Shown here: piece by piece, positions 43,965-52,825 of the stretch
Layout: each line of letters starts with the position of its first letter
Position numbering within the stretch: the first letter of the stretch is position 1
Assembly: GCA_009379825.1 (NCBI GenBank)
Contig: WHTA01000013.1
Coordinates: 1-64,000, forward strand
From: Streptosporangiales bacterium
Lineage (GTDB): Bacteria > Actinomycetota > Actinomycetes > Streptosporangiales > WHST01
DNA: 64,000 nt
Direction of reading: 5' to 3'
Program-made: the position numbers and the translations under genes
The notes under the pieces: generated by a model
Told to the model about the DNA's origin: nothing
Databases searched by the model: none
Seen by the model: the letters and a program-made list of their open reading frames with translations, nothing else

Positions 43965-44638
43965 CGCGCGACGGTCGAGCGTGCGAGGCGGAACCCCACG
44001 TCGTCGATCTCGAACGTCGGGTGGCTGCGGCGGCGCACGGCGGCCCGGCAGCTCCAGTGCTCGTCGGACCACCCACCGCCGCGGAGCACCCGGTATTCGC
44101 CGTACACGGCGGCGTCGTAGACGTCCCAGCACCAGTCCCACACGTTGCCCAGCATGTCGTGCAGACCCCACGCGTTGGGTTGCTTGCCGCCGACGTCGTG
44201 CACCCGCCCGTCCGAGTTGCCGCGGTACCAGGCGATCGCGTCGAGCTCGCCGTACCGCGGGCCGGTGGTGCCGGCGCGGCAGGCGTGCTCCCACTCGGCC
44301 TCGGTCGGTAGCCGGTAACCCTCGGCGGCGGCGTCCCACTCGACGGTCTCGGTGTCGGCACTGAGACGGTACGCGGGCGCCAACCCCTCACGCTGCGACA
44401 ACGCGTTGCAGAACCGGACCGCGTCCCACCACGACACGCTCTCGACGGGCAGCCGCTCGCCATGCCCGGCGCTCGGGTGCCCGCCGGTGACCTGGCCGTA
44501 CCGCAGCTGCGTGACCGGGACGGCGGCCAGCAGGAACGGCCCGACGTCGACCGACCAGGTGCGCTGCGTTCTTCGGTCCGACAGCGTCACCCGCCCCGCC
44601 GGGATGGCGACCAGCTCGCCCGCTGCGTCCGTGCCCAC
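43961..44638 (-). CDS. SUMF1/EgtB-fold (formylglycine-generating-enzyme-like) protein lacking the Cys pair
   Basis: A 225-aa protein with an FGE-sulfatase fold: PVESVSWWDAVRFCNALSQREGL, YRLPTEAEWEHACRAG, GLHDMLGNVWDWCWD, and RVLRGGGWSDEHWSCRAAVRRR. True FGE carries two cysteines in the last motif (as in human C336/C341); here only one is present, so formylglycine generation is unlikely. It may be a non-heme iron or structural relative. Its substrate is unknown. Confidence 0.82.
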   Translation of the reverse strand: MGTDAAGELVAIPAGRVTLSDRRTQRTWSVDVGPFLLAAVPVTQLRYGQVTGGHPSAGHGERLPVESVSWWDAVRFCNALSQREGLAPAYRLSADTETVEWDAAAEGYRLPTEAEWEHACRAGTTGPRYGELDAIAWYRGNSDGRVHDVGGKQPNAWGLHDMLGNVWDWCWDVYDAAVYGEYRVLRGGGWSDEHWSCRAAVRRRSHPTFEIDDVGFRLARSTVAR

Positions 44639-44650
44639 GAGTAGGCGACT

Positions 44651-44935
44651 CTAACCCCCGGACACCGCGGGCAGGATGGTGACCTCGTCGCCGGACGCGA
44701 GCTTCGTCTCGAGCAGCTGCGCGTCCCTGATGTTCCTGTCGCCGACGAACACGTTCACGTGCCGGCGCAGCCTGCCGGCCTCGTCCTGGATGCGGCGGTG
44801 CAGAACCGGCCGCTGCTCGGCGAGCCGGCCGAGCACCGTGCCGATGGTGGCGTCGGCCGGCACGTCGACGGCGACCTGCGACGCGCCGTCGGTGTACTGC
44901 CGCAGCGCGCCTGGCACCACTACGACAACCTCCAT
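44651..44935 (-). CDS. MoaD/ThiS-family sulfur-carrier-like protein
   Basis: A 94-aa beta-grasp protein ending in SGG, so it carries the C-terminal diglycine that is adenylated and thiolated in sulfur carriers. VNVFVGDRNIRDAQLLETKLASGDEVTILPAVSGG is a typical C-terminus. The ATG overlaps the stop of the upstream BNR-repeat gene (ATGA). No MoaE, ThiG or E1-like gene is nearby. Confidence 0.85.
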   Translation of the reverse strand: MEVVVVVPGALRQYTDGASQVAVDVPADATIGTVLGRLAEQRPVLHRRIQDEAGRLRRHVNVFVGDRNIRDAQLLETKLASGDEVTILPAVSGG

Positions 44936-46023
44936 CACAGCGTCACCGCCCGCACCGACAGCACGTCGGGCAGGTTCCGCGCGATGGTCTGCCAGCTCTC
45001 TCCCTCGTCGTTGCTCGCGTACAGCTCGCCGTTGCGGCTGCCGAAGTACACCCCGGCCCGCTCGGCCGTGTCGGTGCACATCGCGTCGCGCAGCACGGTG
45101 GAGTAGTAGCCCTCCTGCTGCAGCCCGGCGGACAGCGCCCGCCAGCTCTCGCCCGCGTCGTCGGACCGGTACACCCGGCACGCCAGCTCGGGCGGCATCC
45201 GCTCACCGTCGGCGGTCAGCGGGAACAGGTAGACGGTGTCCGGCTTGTGCGGGTGCACCACGATCGGGAAACCGAAGTTGCTCGGCAACCCGGTCTCGAT
45301 CTCCCGCCAGGAGTCACCGCCGTCGTCGCTGCGGTAGACGCCGTGGTGGTTCTGCGCGAACATCCGGTCCGGCCGGCCGGCGTGGCTCGCGACCTTGTGT
45401 ACGCACTGGCCGTACTCGGGCTCGGGGTCCGGCATGAAGCGCACGGAGATGCCCTTGTTCGTCGGTGACCAGCTCGCCCCGCCGTCGGTGGTCCGGTAGA
45501 CGCCGCCGGTGGACATGGCGACGGTGACCCGCTCGGTGTCCACCGGGTGCGGCACGATCGTGTGCACCGCCTGGCCACCGAACCCGGGGAACCAGTCCTT
45601 CCGGTGCGGGTGGTCCCAGAGACCCTCGACCAGCGTGAAGCTGTCGCCGCCGTCGACGGACTTGAACACCGCGCTCGGCTCGGTGCCGGCGTAGACCACG
45701 TCCGGCTGGCTCGCCGGCCCCGGCTGGACCTGCCACACCCGGGCGAGCGCCGCCCCGGTGCGTTCGGGGAACCGGACGGGCGCCTGCTCCGGCTCCACCC
45801 AGGTGGCGCCGAGGTCGTCGGAGTGGAACAGCGAAGGTCCCCAGTGTTCGCTGTCCGCCGCGGCGAACAGCCGCGGTGTCGCACGTCTGGTGTCGACGCC
45901 CACGGCGTAGACCGCGTTCATCGTGAACCGCAGCGGGTCGAACTGCCAGCCACTGCGGTCGCCGGTGCTGCGTGCGAGCACGAGTCCCTTGCGGGTGCCT
46001 ACGAGCAGGAGCACTTCGGTCAT
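44935..46023 (-). CDS. BNR/sialidase-like beta-propeller protein
   Basis: A 362-aa protein with several Asp-box repeats (SDDLGATW, SVDGGDSF, TTDGGASW, SDDGGDSW, SDDAGESW, SNDEGESW) that mark a beta-propeller. No signal peptide is visible, so it is probably cytoplasmic and not a secreted sialidase. The catalytic residues of sialidases cannot be recognised. Coupling with a MoaD-like protein recurs in actinobacteria; function unknown. Confidence 0.82.
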   Translation of the reverse strand: MTEVLLLVGTRKGLVLARSTGDRSGWQFDPLRFTMNAVYAVGVDTRRATPRLFAAADSEHWGPSLFHSDDLGATWVEPEQAPVRFPERTGAALARVWQVQPGPASQPDVVYAGTEPSAVFKSVDGGDSFTLVEGLWDHPHRKDWFPGFGGQAVHTIVPHPVDTERVTVAMSTGGVYRTTDGGASWSPTNKGISVRFMPDPEPEYGQCVHKVASHAGRPDRMFAQNHHGVYRSDDGGDSWREIETGLPSNFGFPIVVHPHKPDTVYLFPLTADGERMPPELACRVYRSDDAGESWRALSAGLQQEGYYSTVLRDAMCTDTAERAGVYFGSRNGELYASNDEGESWQTIARNLPDVLSVRAVTL

Positions 46024-46174
46024 CGCGATCCCTCCACGTCGTCCACGTATCGCTCAGTATCCGGCGAGGTGGCGTGGTGCGCTTCTTCAAACTTGCCGTA
46101 CTCGACGGGACGGGCAACCGACCACGAGCCGGCCCGGTGGCCACCGGCCACTCACGCTCCGCGTGACCCACCCC

Positions 46175-46448
46175 ACAGGCTGTGCAGGACCCTGCTGATC
46201 CGCGAGGCGATCTACGACCTGGTCAAGTGGGCACCGACGTCGGCGAACACGCAGCCGCTGCTCGCCACCGACCCGACCCGTACGGACAAGGCCACGTTCA
46301 ACGCGGCACTGCAGGTCGGCTACGTGATCGTCGGCATCCGGGCCGCCGGACTCGCCGCCGGCCCAATGGTCGGCTTCGACCGCGCCGGGACGCCTACCAC
46401 CCGCGCAACCCGCGGCTCGGCTACGACGAGGTCGTCCGCAGCGTCTGA
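46175..46448 (+). pseudogene. Nitroreductase-family (RutE-like) remnant
   Basis: One frame reads LLIREAIYDLVKWAPTSANTQPL, then KATFNAALQVGYVIVGIRAAGLAAGPMVGFDRAG. Another frame ends YHPRNPRLGYDEVVRSV and stop. Together they match the start, middle and end of malonic-semialdehyde reductase (RutE)-type nitroreductases, normally about 195 aa. About half the protein is missing in two deletions, so the gene is dead. It lies in the 430-bp gap between the BNR gene and gluconate kinase. Confidence 0.75.
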
Positions 46449-46455
46449 CCGCCCG

Positions 46456-46974
46456 TCAGCGGGCGGCTTCGATGGCCGCGACGATGTCGCCGACGATGCT
46501 CGCCCGGTCGCGGGTCACGTCCACGGTGACCCCGACCTCGTCCGGCTGCAACGGCTCCAGGTCGGCGAACTGGCTGTCGAGCAGGTCGGCCGGCATGAAG
46601 TCGTGCGTACGGCTGGCGACGCGCTGCGAGATGACCTCCCGGCTCGCCGCCAGGTGGACGAAGAACACCCCCTCGGCGCCGCCGCGGAGGATGTCGCGGT
46701 AGCTGCGCTTGAGCGCCGAGCACGCGACCACGCCACCGTCGCCGCCGCCCAGGCGCGAAGCGATCCACCCGGCCAGGTCGCGCAACCACGGCCGGCGGTC
46801 CTCGTCGTCGAGCGGCTCGCCGGCACGCATCTTCGCCACGTTCGCGGGCGGATGCCGCTCGTCGCCCTCGAGGAACTCGCACCCCAGCTGCGCGGCGACC
46901 CGCTGCCCGATCGTCGTCTTCCCGGACCCGGAGACACCCATCACGACGACCACCGTGGCGTGCGCTGCGTCCAT
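46456..46974 (-). CDS. gntK: Gluconokinase
   Basis: A 172-aa kinase that phosphorylates gluconate to 6-phosphogluconate. The P-loop is MGVSGSGKTTIG. EGDERHPPANVAKMRAGEPLDDEDRRPWL and VACSALKRSYRDILR are the signature regions. The ATG at 46974 lies 2 nt after the MFS stop, so the transporter and kinase form an operon that imports and activates a sugar acid. Confidence 0.93.
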   Translation of the reverse strand: MDAAHATVVVVMGVSGSGKTTIGQRVAAQLGCEFLEGDERHPPANVAKMRAGEPLDDEDRRPWLRDLAGWIASRLGGGDGGVVACSALKRSYRDILRGGAEGVFFVHLAASREVISQRVASRTHDFMPADLLDSQFADLEPLQPDEVGVTVDVTRDRASIVGDIVAAIEAAR

Positions 46975-46976
46975 CC

Positions 46977-48311
46977 TCACTCCTTCGCCTTCGGGGCGGC
47001 ACCAAGCGCGATCGTCAGCACGCCGGCGCCGACCATCGCGGCGCCGACCGCCCACATCCCCGCGTTCTGGGTGCCGGTCAGGTCCGCGAGCGCTCCCGTG
47101 ACGTACGGGGCGACGAAACCGGCCAGGTTGCCGATCGAGTTCACCAGGGCGATACCGCCGGCCGCTGCGGCACCGGTGAGGAACGTGGTGGGCAACGACC
47201 AGAACGTCGGCAGACCACAACACACCCCGACGGCACACACCGTCACCGCGATCATGGTCAGCAGCGGACTCTGCAGGTAGAGCGCGATGGGGATCGCCGC
47301 GCCGCCGACGATGGCCGGCAGCGCCACGTGCCACACCCGTTCCCTGGTGCGGTCCCCGTGGTGCGCCCACAGCACCATGGCGATCGCCGCGACCGCGTAC
47401 GGCACGGCGGTGATCATGCCGACCTGCACCAGCGAATACTCCACCCCGAACTGCTGCTGGAAGCCGTCCACGATGGTGGGCAGGAAGAACGACAGCGCGT
47501 ACAGGCCGTAGACGATGCCGAAGTAGACGAACGACAGCGCGATGACCCGCGGGTTGGTCAGCGCCTTGCGCAGCGGGAAGTGGAACTGCTGACCGGTCTC
47601 CGCCTCCTCCTGCGCCATCTCGGCGGCCAGCCATTCCCGCTGGTCCGGGGTCAGCCACTTCGCGTCCGCCGGCCGGTCGGTGAGGTAGAACCAGGTGACG
47701 AAGGCCAGCAGGATCGCCGGCAGGCCCTCGACGAGGAACATCACCCGCCAGCCGGCGAGCCCGGCCAGCCCGTCCGTGGCGTACATGATCGCCGTGGACA
47801 GCGGCGCGCCGAGCATCGACGAGATCGGCACCGCCGCGATGAACAGGGCGACGATCTTCGCCCGCTCCCGCTTCGGGAACCAGAACGTCAGGTACAGGAT
47901 GATGCCGGGGAAGAAGCCGGCTTCCGCGACGCCGAGCAGCAGCCTGAGCACGTACAACGTGCCGGCGTTGGGCACGAACGCCATGGCGGCGGCGAGGATG
48001 CCCCAGGTCAGCATGATGCGGGCGATCCAGCGCCTGGCACCGAACTTGTGCAACGCGAGGTTGCTCGGCACCTCCAGCACCAGGTAGCCGATGAAGAACA
48101 GGCCGGACGCCAGCCCGAACATCGTCTCCGTCAGCGCCAGGTCCTCGCTCATGGTGAGCTTGGCGAAGCCGATGTTCGTACGGTCCAGGTAGTTGATGAA
48201 GTAGAGCAACGCGACGAACGGCAACAGCCGCATCGCCACCCGCCGGATCGTCCGCCGGCCCAGGTCGCTGTCGCTTCCCGCCGCGGCGGCCGGCACGGAC
48301 GGCTCGGACAT
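46977..48311 (-). CDS. MFS transporter, anion:cation symporter family
   Basis: A 444-aa transporter with about twelve membrane segments. The ACS-family signature FINYLDRTNIGFAKLTM is in the first helices, followed by LGVAEAGFFPGIILYLTFWFPKRERAK. Family members carry sugar acids, tartrate or phthalate. GAGGAGAG supports ATG 48311. The adjacent gluconokinase suggests gluconate or a related acid as substrate. Confidence 0.9.
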   Translation of the reverse strand: MSEPSVPAAAAGSDSDLGRRTIRRVAMRLLPFVALLYFINYLDRTNIGFAKLTMSEDLALTETMFGLASGLFFIGYLVLEVPSNLALHKFGARRWIARIMLTWGILAAAMAFVPNAGTLYVLRLLLGVAEAGFFPGIILYLTFWFPKRERAKIVALFIAAVPISSMLGAPLSTAIMYATDGLAGLAGWRVMFLVEGLPAILLAFVTWFYLTDRPADAKWLTPDQREWLAAEMAQEEAETGQQFHFPLRKALTNPRVIALSFVYFGIVYGLYALSFFLPTIVDGFQQQFGVEYSLVQVGMITAVPYAVAAIAMVLWAHHGDRTRERVWHVALPAIVGGAAIPIALYLQSPLLTMIAVTVCAVGVCCGLPTFWSLPTTFLTGAAAAGGIALVNSIGNLAGFVAPYVTGALADLTGTQNAGMWAVGAAMVGAGVLTIALGAAPKAKE

Positions 48312-48407
48312 GCGCTCTCCTCGAGATGCGTGCGTTCGGTACCGCCGCCGATCATGCCGCGTATTCGAGGCTGGTGCCGGGCCGGGTCCGGTTGGCATAC
48401 TCACCGC

Positions 48408-49604
48408 ATGCCGACACTCGCCGCTCTACTCGACGACGCCCGTGCACTGCAGGAGCGGATCGTCGAGTTCCGTAGGAAACTGCACCGTCAACCGGAGATC
48501 GGCCTCGACCTGCCGATCACCCGGCAGGCCATCCTCGACGAGATCGCCGACCTCGGCCTGGACATCACGTTGTCCGAGCGTACGTCCGCCGTCATCGCGA
48601 AGCTGACCGGCGGCAAGCCGGGCCCGACGGTGATCCTGCGTGGCGACATGGACGCGTTGCCGCTGAAGGAGGACACCGGCCTGCCGTTCGCGTCCGAGTT
48701 CCCCGGCGTGATGCACGCGTGCGGGCACGACACGCACGTGGCGATGCTCGCCGGTGCCGCCCGCCTGCTGGCCGGCCGCCGCGACGAGCTGGCCGGCAAC
48801 GTCGTGTTCTTCTTCCAGCCCGGCGAGGAGGGCGACGGCGGCGCGCGGATCGTCCTCGAGGAGGGGCTGCTCGACTACCCGCGCGACTCGGTGGCGGGTG
48901 CGTTCGCCCTGCATATCTCGACGTCGGAGCACACCGGGGTGGTCTCGCTACGCCGCGGCGCGCAGCTCGCCGCCGCGGACACCTTCCGTGTCACGGTCAC
49001 CGGCAGGGGCGGGCACGCGTCGTCACCGGCGGCCGCGAACGACCCGATCCCCGTGGCCTGCGAGATGGTAACCGCGCTGCAGACGGTGATGACCAGGCGG
49101 GTGAAGGCGTTCGACCCGGCGATCCTCACGGTGGCGCACCTGGTCGCCGGCACCACCACGAACGTGATCCCGGCGACAGCGTCCATCGAGGGCACGATCA
49201 GGACGCTGTCCGAGGACGTCCGTACGGCCGTGCACGAGCACCTGCGCCGGGTGGTGGCCGGTGTCGCAGCCGCCCACGACATGACCGCCGAGGTGGACAT
49301 CGAGCTGGGTTACCCGGTGACGGTCAACGACGACGCGTTCGCGGAGCGCGTCCACACCGTCACGACCGACCTGCTCGGCGAGCACGCGAAGTGGATGGAC
49401 CAGCCGATCATGGGCGCCGAGGACTTCTCCTACGTCCTCCAGGCGTACCCGGGTGCGATGGCGTTCATCGGCGCCTGCCCGCCCGACCAGGACACCGGCT
49501 CCGTCCCGTGGAACCACTCCAACCTGGTCGTCTTCGACGAGGCGGCGTTCAGCTCCGGCATCGCCACGCACGCGGCGGTCACCCTGGACCTGATCGGCAG
49601 CTGA
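48408..49604 (+). CDS. M20-family metal-dependent amidohydrolase
   Basis: A 398-aa protein of the HipO/IAA-amino acid hydrolase type. Metal ligands are in HACGHDTHVAM and PGEEGDGG, a further histidine is in HISTSEHTG, and the dimerisation domain includes GRGGHASSP. The late MGAEDFSYVL supplies another ligand. It hydrolyses N-acyl amino acids or similar. CATACT ends 6 nt before the ATG and may be its -10. Confidence 0.92.
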   Translation: MPTLAALLDDARALQERIVEFRRKLHRQPEIGLDLPITRQAILDEIADLGLDITLSERTSAVIAKLTGGKPGPTVILRGDMDALPLKEDTGLPFASEFPGVMHACGHDTHVAMLAGAARLLAGRRDELAGNVVFFFQPGEEGDGGARIVLEEGLLDYPRDSVAGAFALHISTSEHTGVVSLRRGAQLAAADTFRVTVTGRGGHASSPAAANDPIPVACEMVTALQTVMTRRVKAFDPAILTVAHLVAGTTTNVIPATASIEGTIRTLSEDVRTAVHEHLRRVVAGVAAAHDMTAEVDIELGYPVTVNDDAFAERVHTVTTDLLGEHAKWMDQPIMGAEDFSYVLQAYPGAMAFIGACPPDQDTGSVPWNHSNLVVFDEAAFSSGIATHAAVTLDLIGS

Positions 49605-49670
49605 CGAGTGTGACCAGTCAGACGCGCCCGTCCCGCGGCGACCGGTCGCCCGGTCCGTGATGATGAAGGT

Positions 49671-50852
49671 ATGAGCGACCGCACCACGGGGACGGCGAAC
49701 CTGCTGGCCACCTACCGTGCCGGGCAGACGTTCTTCGCCACCAGGCGCGGCATGCTGCTCGGCGAGGGGGTCCGGGCGACGCTCCCGGCGACCGACGGCG
49801 ACCAGGCCTGGGCCACGCTGCCGGCGCGGGCCACCGCCCTGGTCGAGGCGGCCGCCGCAGACGGCTCCGGTGCCGTCGTCGCCGGTGCCATCCCGTTCGA
49901 GCGGACGGCGGCCCCGCACCTGTTCGTGCCCGAGGTGGTGCGCCACAACGGCCCGGTGGACGCCGAGGTCGACCGGTACGAGCCACCGGCGGCCACCCGC
50001 TGGCAGGTGCGCCACGACCCGCCGGCCGACGGCTACGCGGCCGCGGTGGCCGAGGCGGTGAGCCGGTTCGGCACGACACCGCTGGAGAAGGTGGTGCTGG
50101 CCAGGACCGTGCACCTCACCACGACGCCGGCGCCCGACCCGGCCGGCATCCTCACCGCGCTGGCCGCCAGGGACCCGCGCGGCAACACGTTCGCGGTGCC
50201 GGTGCCAGGCACCGACCCGCAGGTGCCGCGCACCTTCCTCGGCGCCAGCCCCGAGCTGCTCATCGGCCGGTACGGCGACCGTGTGGTCGCGAACCCGTAC
50301 GCCGGCTCCGCGCCGCGCAGCGCCGACCCGGTCGAGGACGAACGCCTGGGCAGCGAGCTGCTCCGCTCGGCGAAGAACCTGCACGAGCACGCGGTCGTCG
50401 TCGACGACATCGAGCGCCTGCTGCGGCCGTTCTGCCGGTCGCTGTCGCTGTCCCCGGCTCCCGAGCTGGTCAGCACCCGGTCGATGTGGCACCTCGCCAC
50501 CCGCATCGAGGGCGTGCTCGCCGACCCCGCGACCACCGCCCTCGACGTCGCCTGCGCACTGCACCCGACACCTGCGGTGTGCGGCACCCCGACCGAGCTG
50601 GCGTACCGGACGATCGCCGAGCTCGAGCCGTTCGACCGCGGCTACTACGCGGGCATGGTCGGCTGGCTGGACGCCGACGGCGACGGCGAGTGGGTGGTGG
50701 CGATCAGGAGCGCCGAGGTCGAGGGCGACCGGCTGCGGCTGTTCGCCGGGGCCGGGATCGTCGACGGCTCCGTACCCGCCGACGAGATGCAGGAGACGTC
50801 GGCGAAGTTCCGCACCGTGCTCGACGCGATCGGCGTCCAGGCGGACCTGTAG
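49671..50852 (+). CDS. menF: Isochorismate synthase
   Basis: A 393-aa chorismate-utilising enzyme that forms isochorismate for menaquinone or a catechol siderophore. Visible motifs are GASPELLIGR, the helix LHEHAVVVDDIERLL, HPTPAVCGTPTELA, FDRGYYAGMVGWLDADG, and RSAEVEGDRLRLFAGAGIVDGS. The dhbC/entC naming is equally possible; no siderophore genes are adjacent. Confidence 0.9.
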   Translation: MSDRTTGTANLLATYRAGQTFFATRRGMLLGEGVRATLPATDGDQAWATLPARATALVEAAAADGSGAVVAGAIPFERTAAPHLFVPEVVRHNGPVDAEVDRYEPPAATRWQVRHDPPADGYAAAVAEAVSRFGTTPLEKVVLARTVHLTTTPAPDPAGILTALAARDPRGNTFAVPVPGTDPQVPRTFLGASPELLIGRYGDRVVANPYAGSAPRSADPVEDERLGSELLRSAKNLHEHAVVVDDIERLLRPFCRSLSLSPAPELVSTRSMWHLATRIEGVLADPATTALDVACALHPTPAVCGTPTELAYRTIAELEPFDRGYYAGMVGWLDADGDGEWVVAIRSAEVEGDRLRLFAGAGIVDGSVPADEMQETSAKFRTVLDAIGVQADL

Positions 50853-51197
50853 TCAGCCGATGATGTCACCGGGCTCAGGGCCCGGCTGGTCCGCCGACAG
50901 CAGGTGGACGGTGCCGTCGGTCGCGTAGGCGCCGATCATCAGGAACTCGCTCTTCACCCCGGCGATCTGCCGACTGCCGATGTTGACCACGCCGATGACC
51001 AACCGGCCGCGGAGGTCGTCGGGCGAGTAGTGCGAGACCTGCGCGCTCGTAGTACGTACCCCGAGTAGACCGAAGTCCACGTCGACCACGTACGCGGCGC
51101 TGCGCGCAGTCTCGTGTGGCCGGACGTCGACTACGCGGCCGACGCGGATGTCGAGGTCGAAGAAGCTGCTCGGCTCGACTTCGGGTTTCGGTCGCAT
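50853..51197 (-). CDS. CsaA-type tRNA-binding domain protein
   Basis: A 114-aa OB-fold protein (FFDLDIRVGRVVDVRPHETARSAAYVVDVDFG, then RLVIGVVNIGSRQIAGVKSEFLMIGA) like CsaA, a dimeric export-linked chaperone, and the tRNA-binding domain of MetRS. The stop lies just past the end of the isochorismate synthase gene. CAGACT is a possible -10, 7 nt before the ATG. Confidence 0.88.
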   Translation of the reverse strand: MRPKPEVEPSSFFDLDIRVGRVVDVRPHETARSAAYVVDVDFGLLGVRTTSAQVSHYSPDDLRGRLVIGVVNIGSRQIAGVKSEFLMIGAYATDGTVHLLSADQPGPEPGDIIG

Positions 51198-51386
51198 GCT
51201 GCCAAGTCTGTCGAAGGTCGTCGGGCGACATCACCAAGATCAACTTCGCACAGCGGACCATATCAAATATTGAGACAACCGTCGCGTTTCGTCACCATAT
51301 GCAGTCGGACAGCGAGGCGGACCACCACATTCCGCGCGCCGACAGGACTGCTGATCGCGGAGCGTGGTCAGCCTCGGCGCGTCGGG
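51198..51386. other. A/T-rich intergenic patch
   Basis: No gene is seen. The stretch 51261-51300 (ATATCAAATATTGAGACAACC) is unusually A/T-rich for this genome and could hold promoters for csaA or another element. No clear hairpin was found. Confidence 0.35.
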
Positions 51387-52802
51387 TCAGCCGGTGAACT
51401 CCGCGCCCAGCAACCGGAGCAGCGGCGTCGCCTTCACCGCCGTCTCCTCGTACTCGGCGACCGGGTCGGAGTCGGCGACGATCGCCCCGCCGACGCCGTA
51501 GCTCACCAGGCCGCGGGCGACCACCGCGGTACGTATCACCATGGCCAGGTCGAGCGCCCCGTCGACGCCGAGCCAGCCCAACGCGCCCGAGTACACCCCG
51601 CGCGGCCCGCCCTCCAGCTCGTCCAGCAGCTCCATGGTGCGCAGCTTCGGCGCGCCGGTCATCGACCCGCCGGGGAACGCCGCCCGGACGCAGTCGACGG
51701 CCGTACGGTCGGCGCGCAGCCGCGCCTGCACCGTGCTGACCAGCTGGTGCACGGTCGCGTACGTCTCGACCTCGAACAACCCGGCGACCTCGACCGAACC
51801 GGGTTCGGCGACCCTGGCCAGGTCGTTGCGTACCAGGTCGACGATCATCAGGTTCTCCGCGCGGTCCTTCGGGTTGGCCGCCAGCTCCGCGGCGAGCGCG
51901 GCGTCCTCGGCCGCGTCCCGGCCGCGCGGCCGAGTGCCCTTGATCGGTCGCGACTGCGCCACCCCGTCCCTGCCGACGGCGAGGAAGCGTTCAGGCGACG
52001 TGCTCAGCACCGCCACGTCACCGAACCTGAGGTACGCCGCGTACGGGGCGGGCGCGACCTGCCGCAGCCGCCGGTACGCCTGCCACGGGTCGAACCCGGC
52101 CGGCGCCTCGACCATGTTGGTGAGGCACAGCTCGTAGCTGTCGCCGACCCTGATCGCCTGGTGGCACCGGTCGACCAACTGGAGGTACTCGGTGCGGCCG
52201 TGCCGCAGCCGTAGCGGGGTGGCGTCGACGCCGAACTGCGGCGGCTCCGCGGGTGCCAGGTCGGCGAGCCGGTCGCCGGTCTCCGTCAGCCACTGTTCCG
52301 CGGTGCCCGACCCGTCGTCGAGCGCGAACAGGTAGGTGCGCGCGGAGATCGCGTCGATCGCGACGACGCGGTCCGCGAACAGCAACGCGGCATCCGGGTT
52401 GGGTGCCCGGTGCGCGCGGGCACCGCCGCACTCGGCCTTCAGCTCGTACCCGAGGTACCCCACCCAGCCGACCTGGAACGGCACGTCGGCGTCGGCCATC
52501 GTCACCGGCCGCTCGTGGTGTGCCCCCAGCCAGTCGAAGAACGGCATGGACAGCTGCTCGGCGGCACCCGAGGAGTCGGCGACGGTCACGGTGCCCGCCC
52601 ACACGTCGGCCGTGACCACCTGCGCGAGCGGCCCGCCCGCGTCACCGAGGAACGACCACCGCGCCTGCCGGTCACCGGGCCGCGAGCTGTCGAGCCAGAA
52701 CCCGTACGGGCTGTCGCGGTAGAGCGCGGCGAACGCCGCCTCCGCATCCACCGCCTCCGGCAACCGCCGAGCCCGCACCCACATGCGCCGATTCTCGACC
52801 AC
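51387..52802 (-). CDS. pabB: Aminodeoxychorismate synthase component I
   Basis: A 471-aa chorismate-binding enzyme of folate (p-aminobenzoate) synthesis. The PIKGTRPRG motif with the PabB-type lysine is followed by NLMIVDLVRNDLARV, PGGSMTGAPKLRTMELLDELE and ALGWLGVDGALDLAMVIRT. The N-terminal domain has the FWLDSSR segment. No PabA glutaminase gene is in the window. Confidence 0.92.
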   Translation of the reverse strand: MVENRRMWVRARRLPEAVDAEAAFAALYRDSPYGFWLDSSRPGDRQARWSFLGDAGGPLAQVVTADVWAGTVTVADSSGAAEQLSMPFFDWLGAHHERPVTMADADVPFQVGWVGYLGYELKAECGGARAHRAPNPDAALLFADRVVAIDAISARTYLFALDDGSGTAEQWLTETGDRLADLAPAEPPQFGVDATPLRLRHGRTEYLQLVDRCHQAIRVGDSYELCLTNMVEAPAGFDPWQAYRRLRQVAPAPYAAYLRFGDVAVLSTSPERFLAVGRDGVAQSRPIKGTRPRGRDAAEDAALAAELAANPKDRAENLMIVDLVRNDLARVAEPGSVEVAGLFEVETYATVHQLVSTVQARLRADRTAVDCVRAAFPGGSMTGAPKLRTMELLDELEGGPRGVYSGALGWLGVDGALDLAMVIRTAVVARGLVSYGVGGAIVADSDPVAEYEETAVKATPLLRLLGAEFTG

Positions 52803-52825
52803 GACGCAGCGCCCCGCCCCGCGGG

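Noticed and set aside
51198-51386. Possible tRNA or attachment site in the A/T-rich patch
   Set aside because: No cloverleaf or direct repeat could be folded from the sequence.
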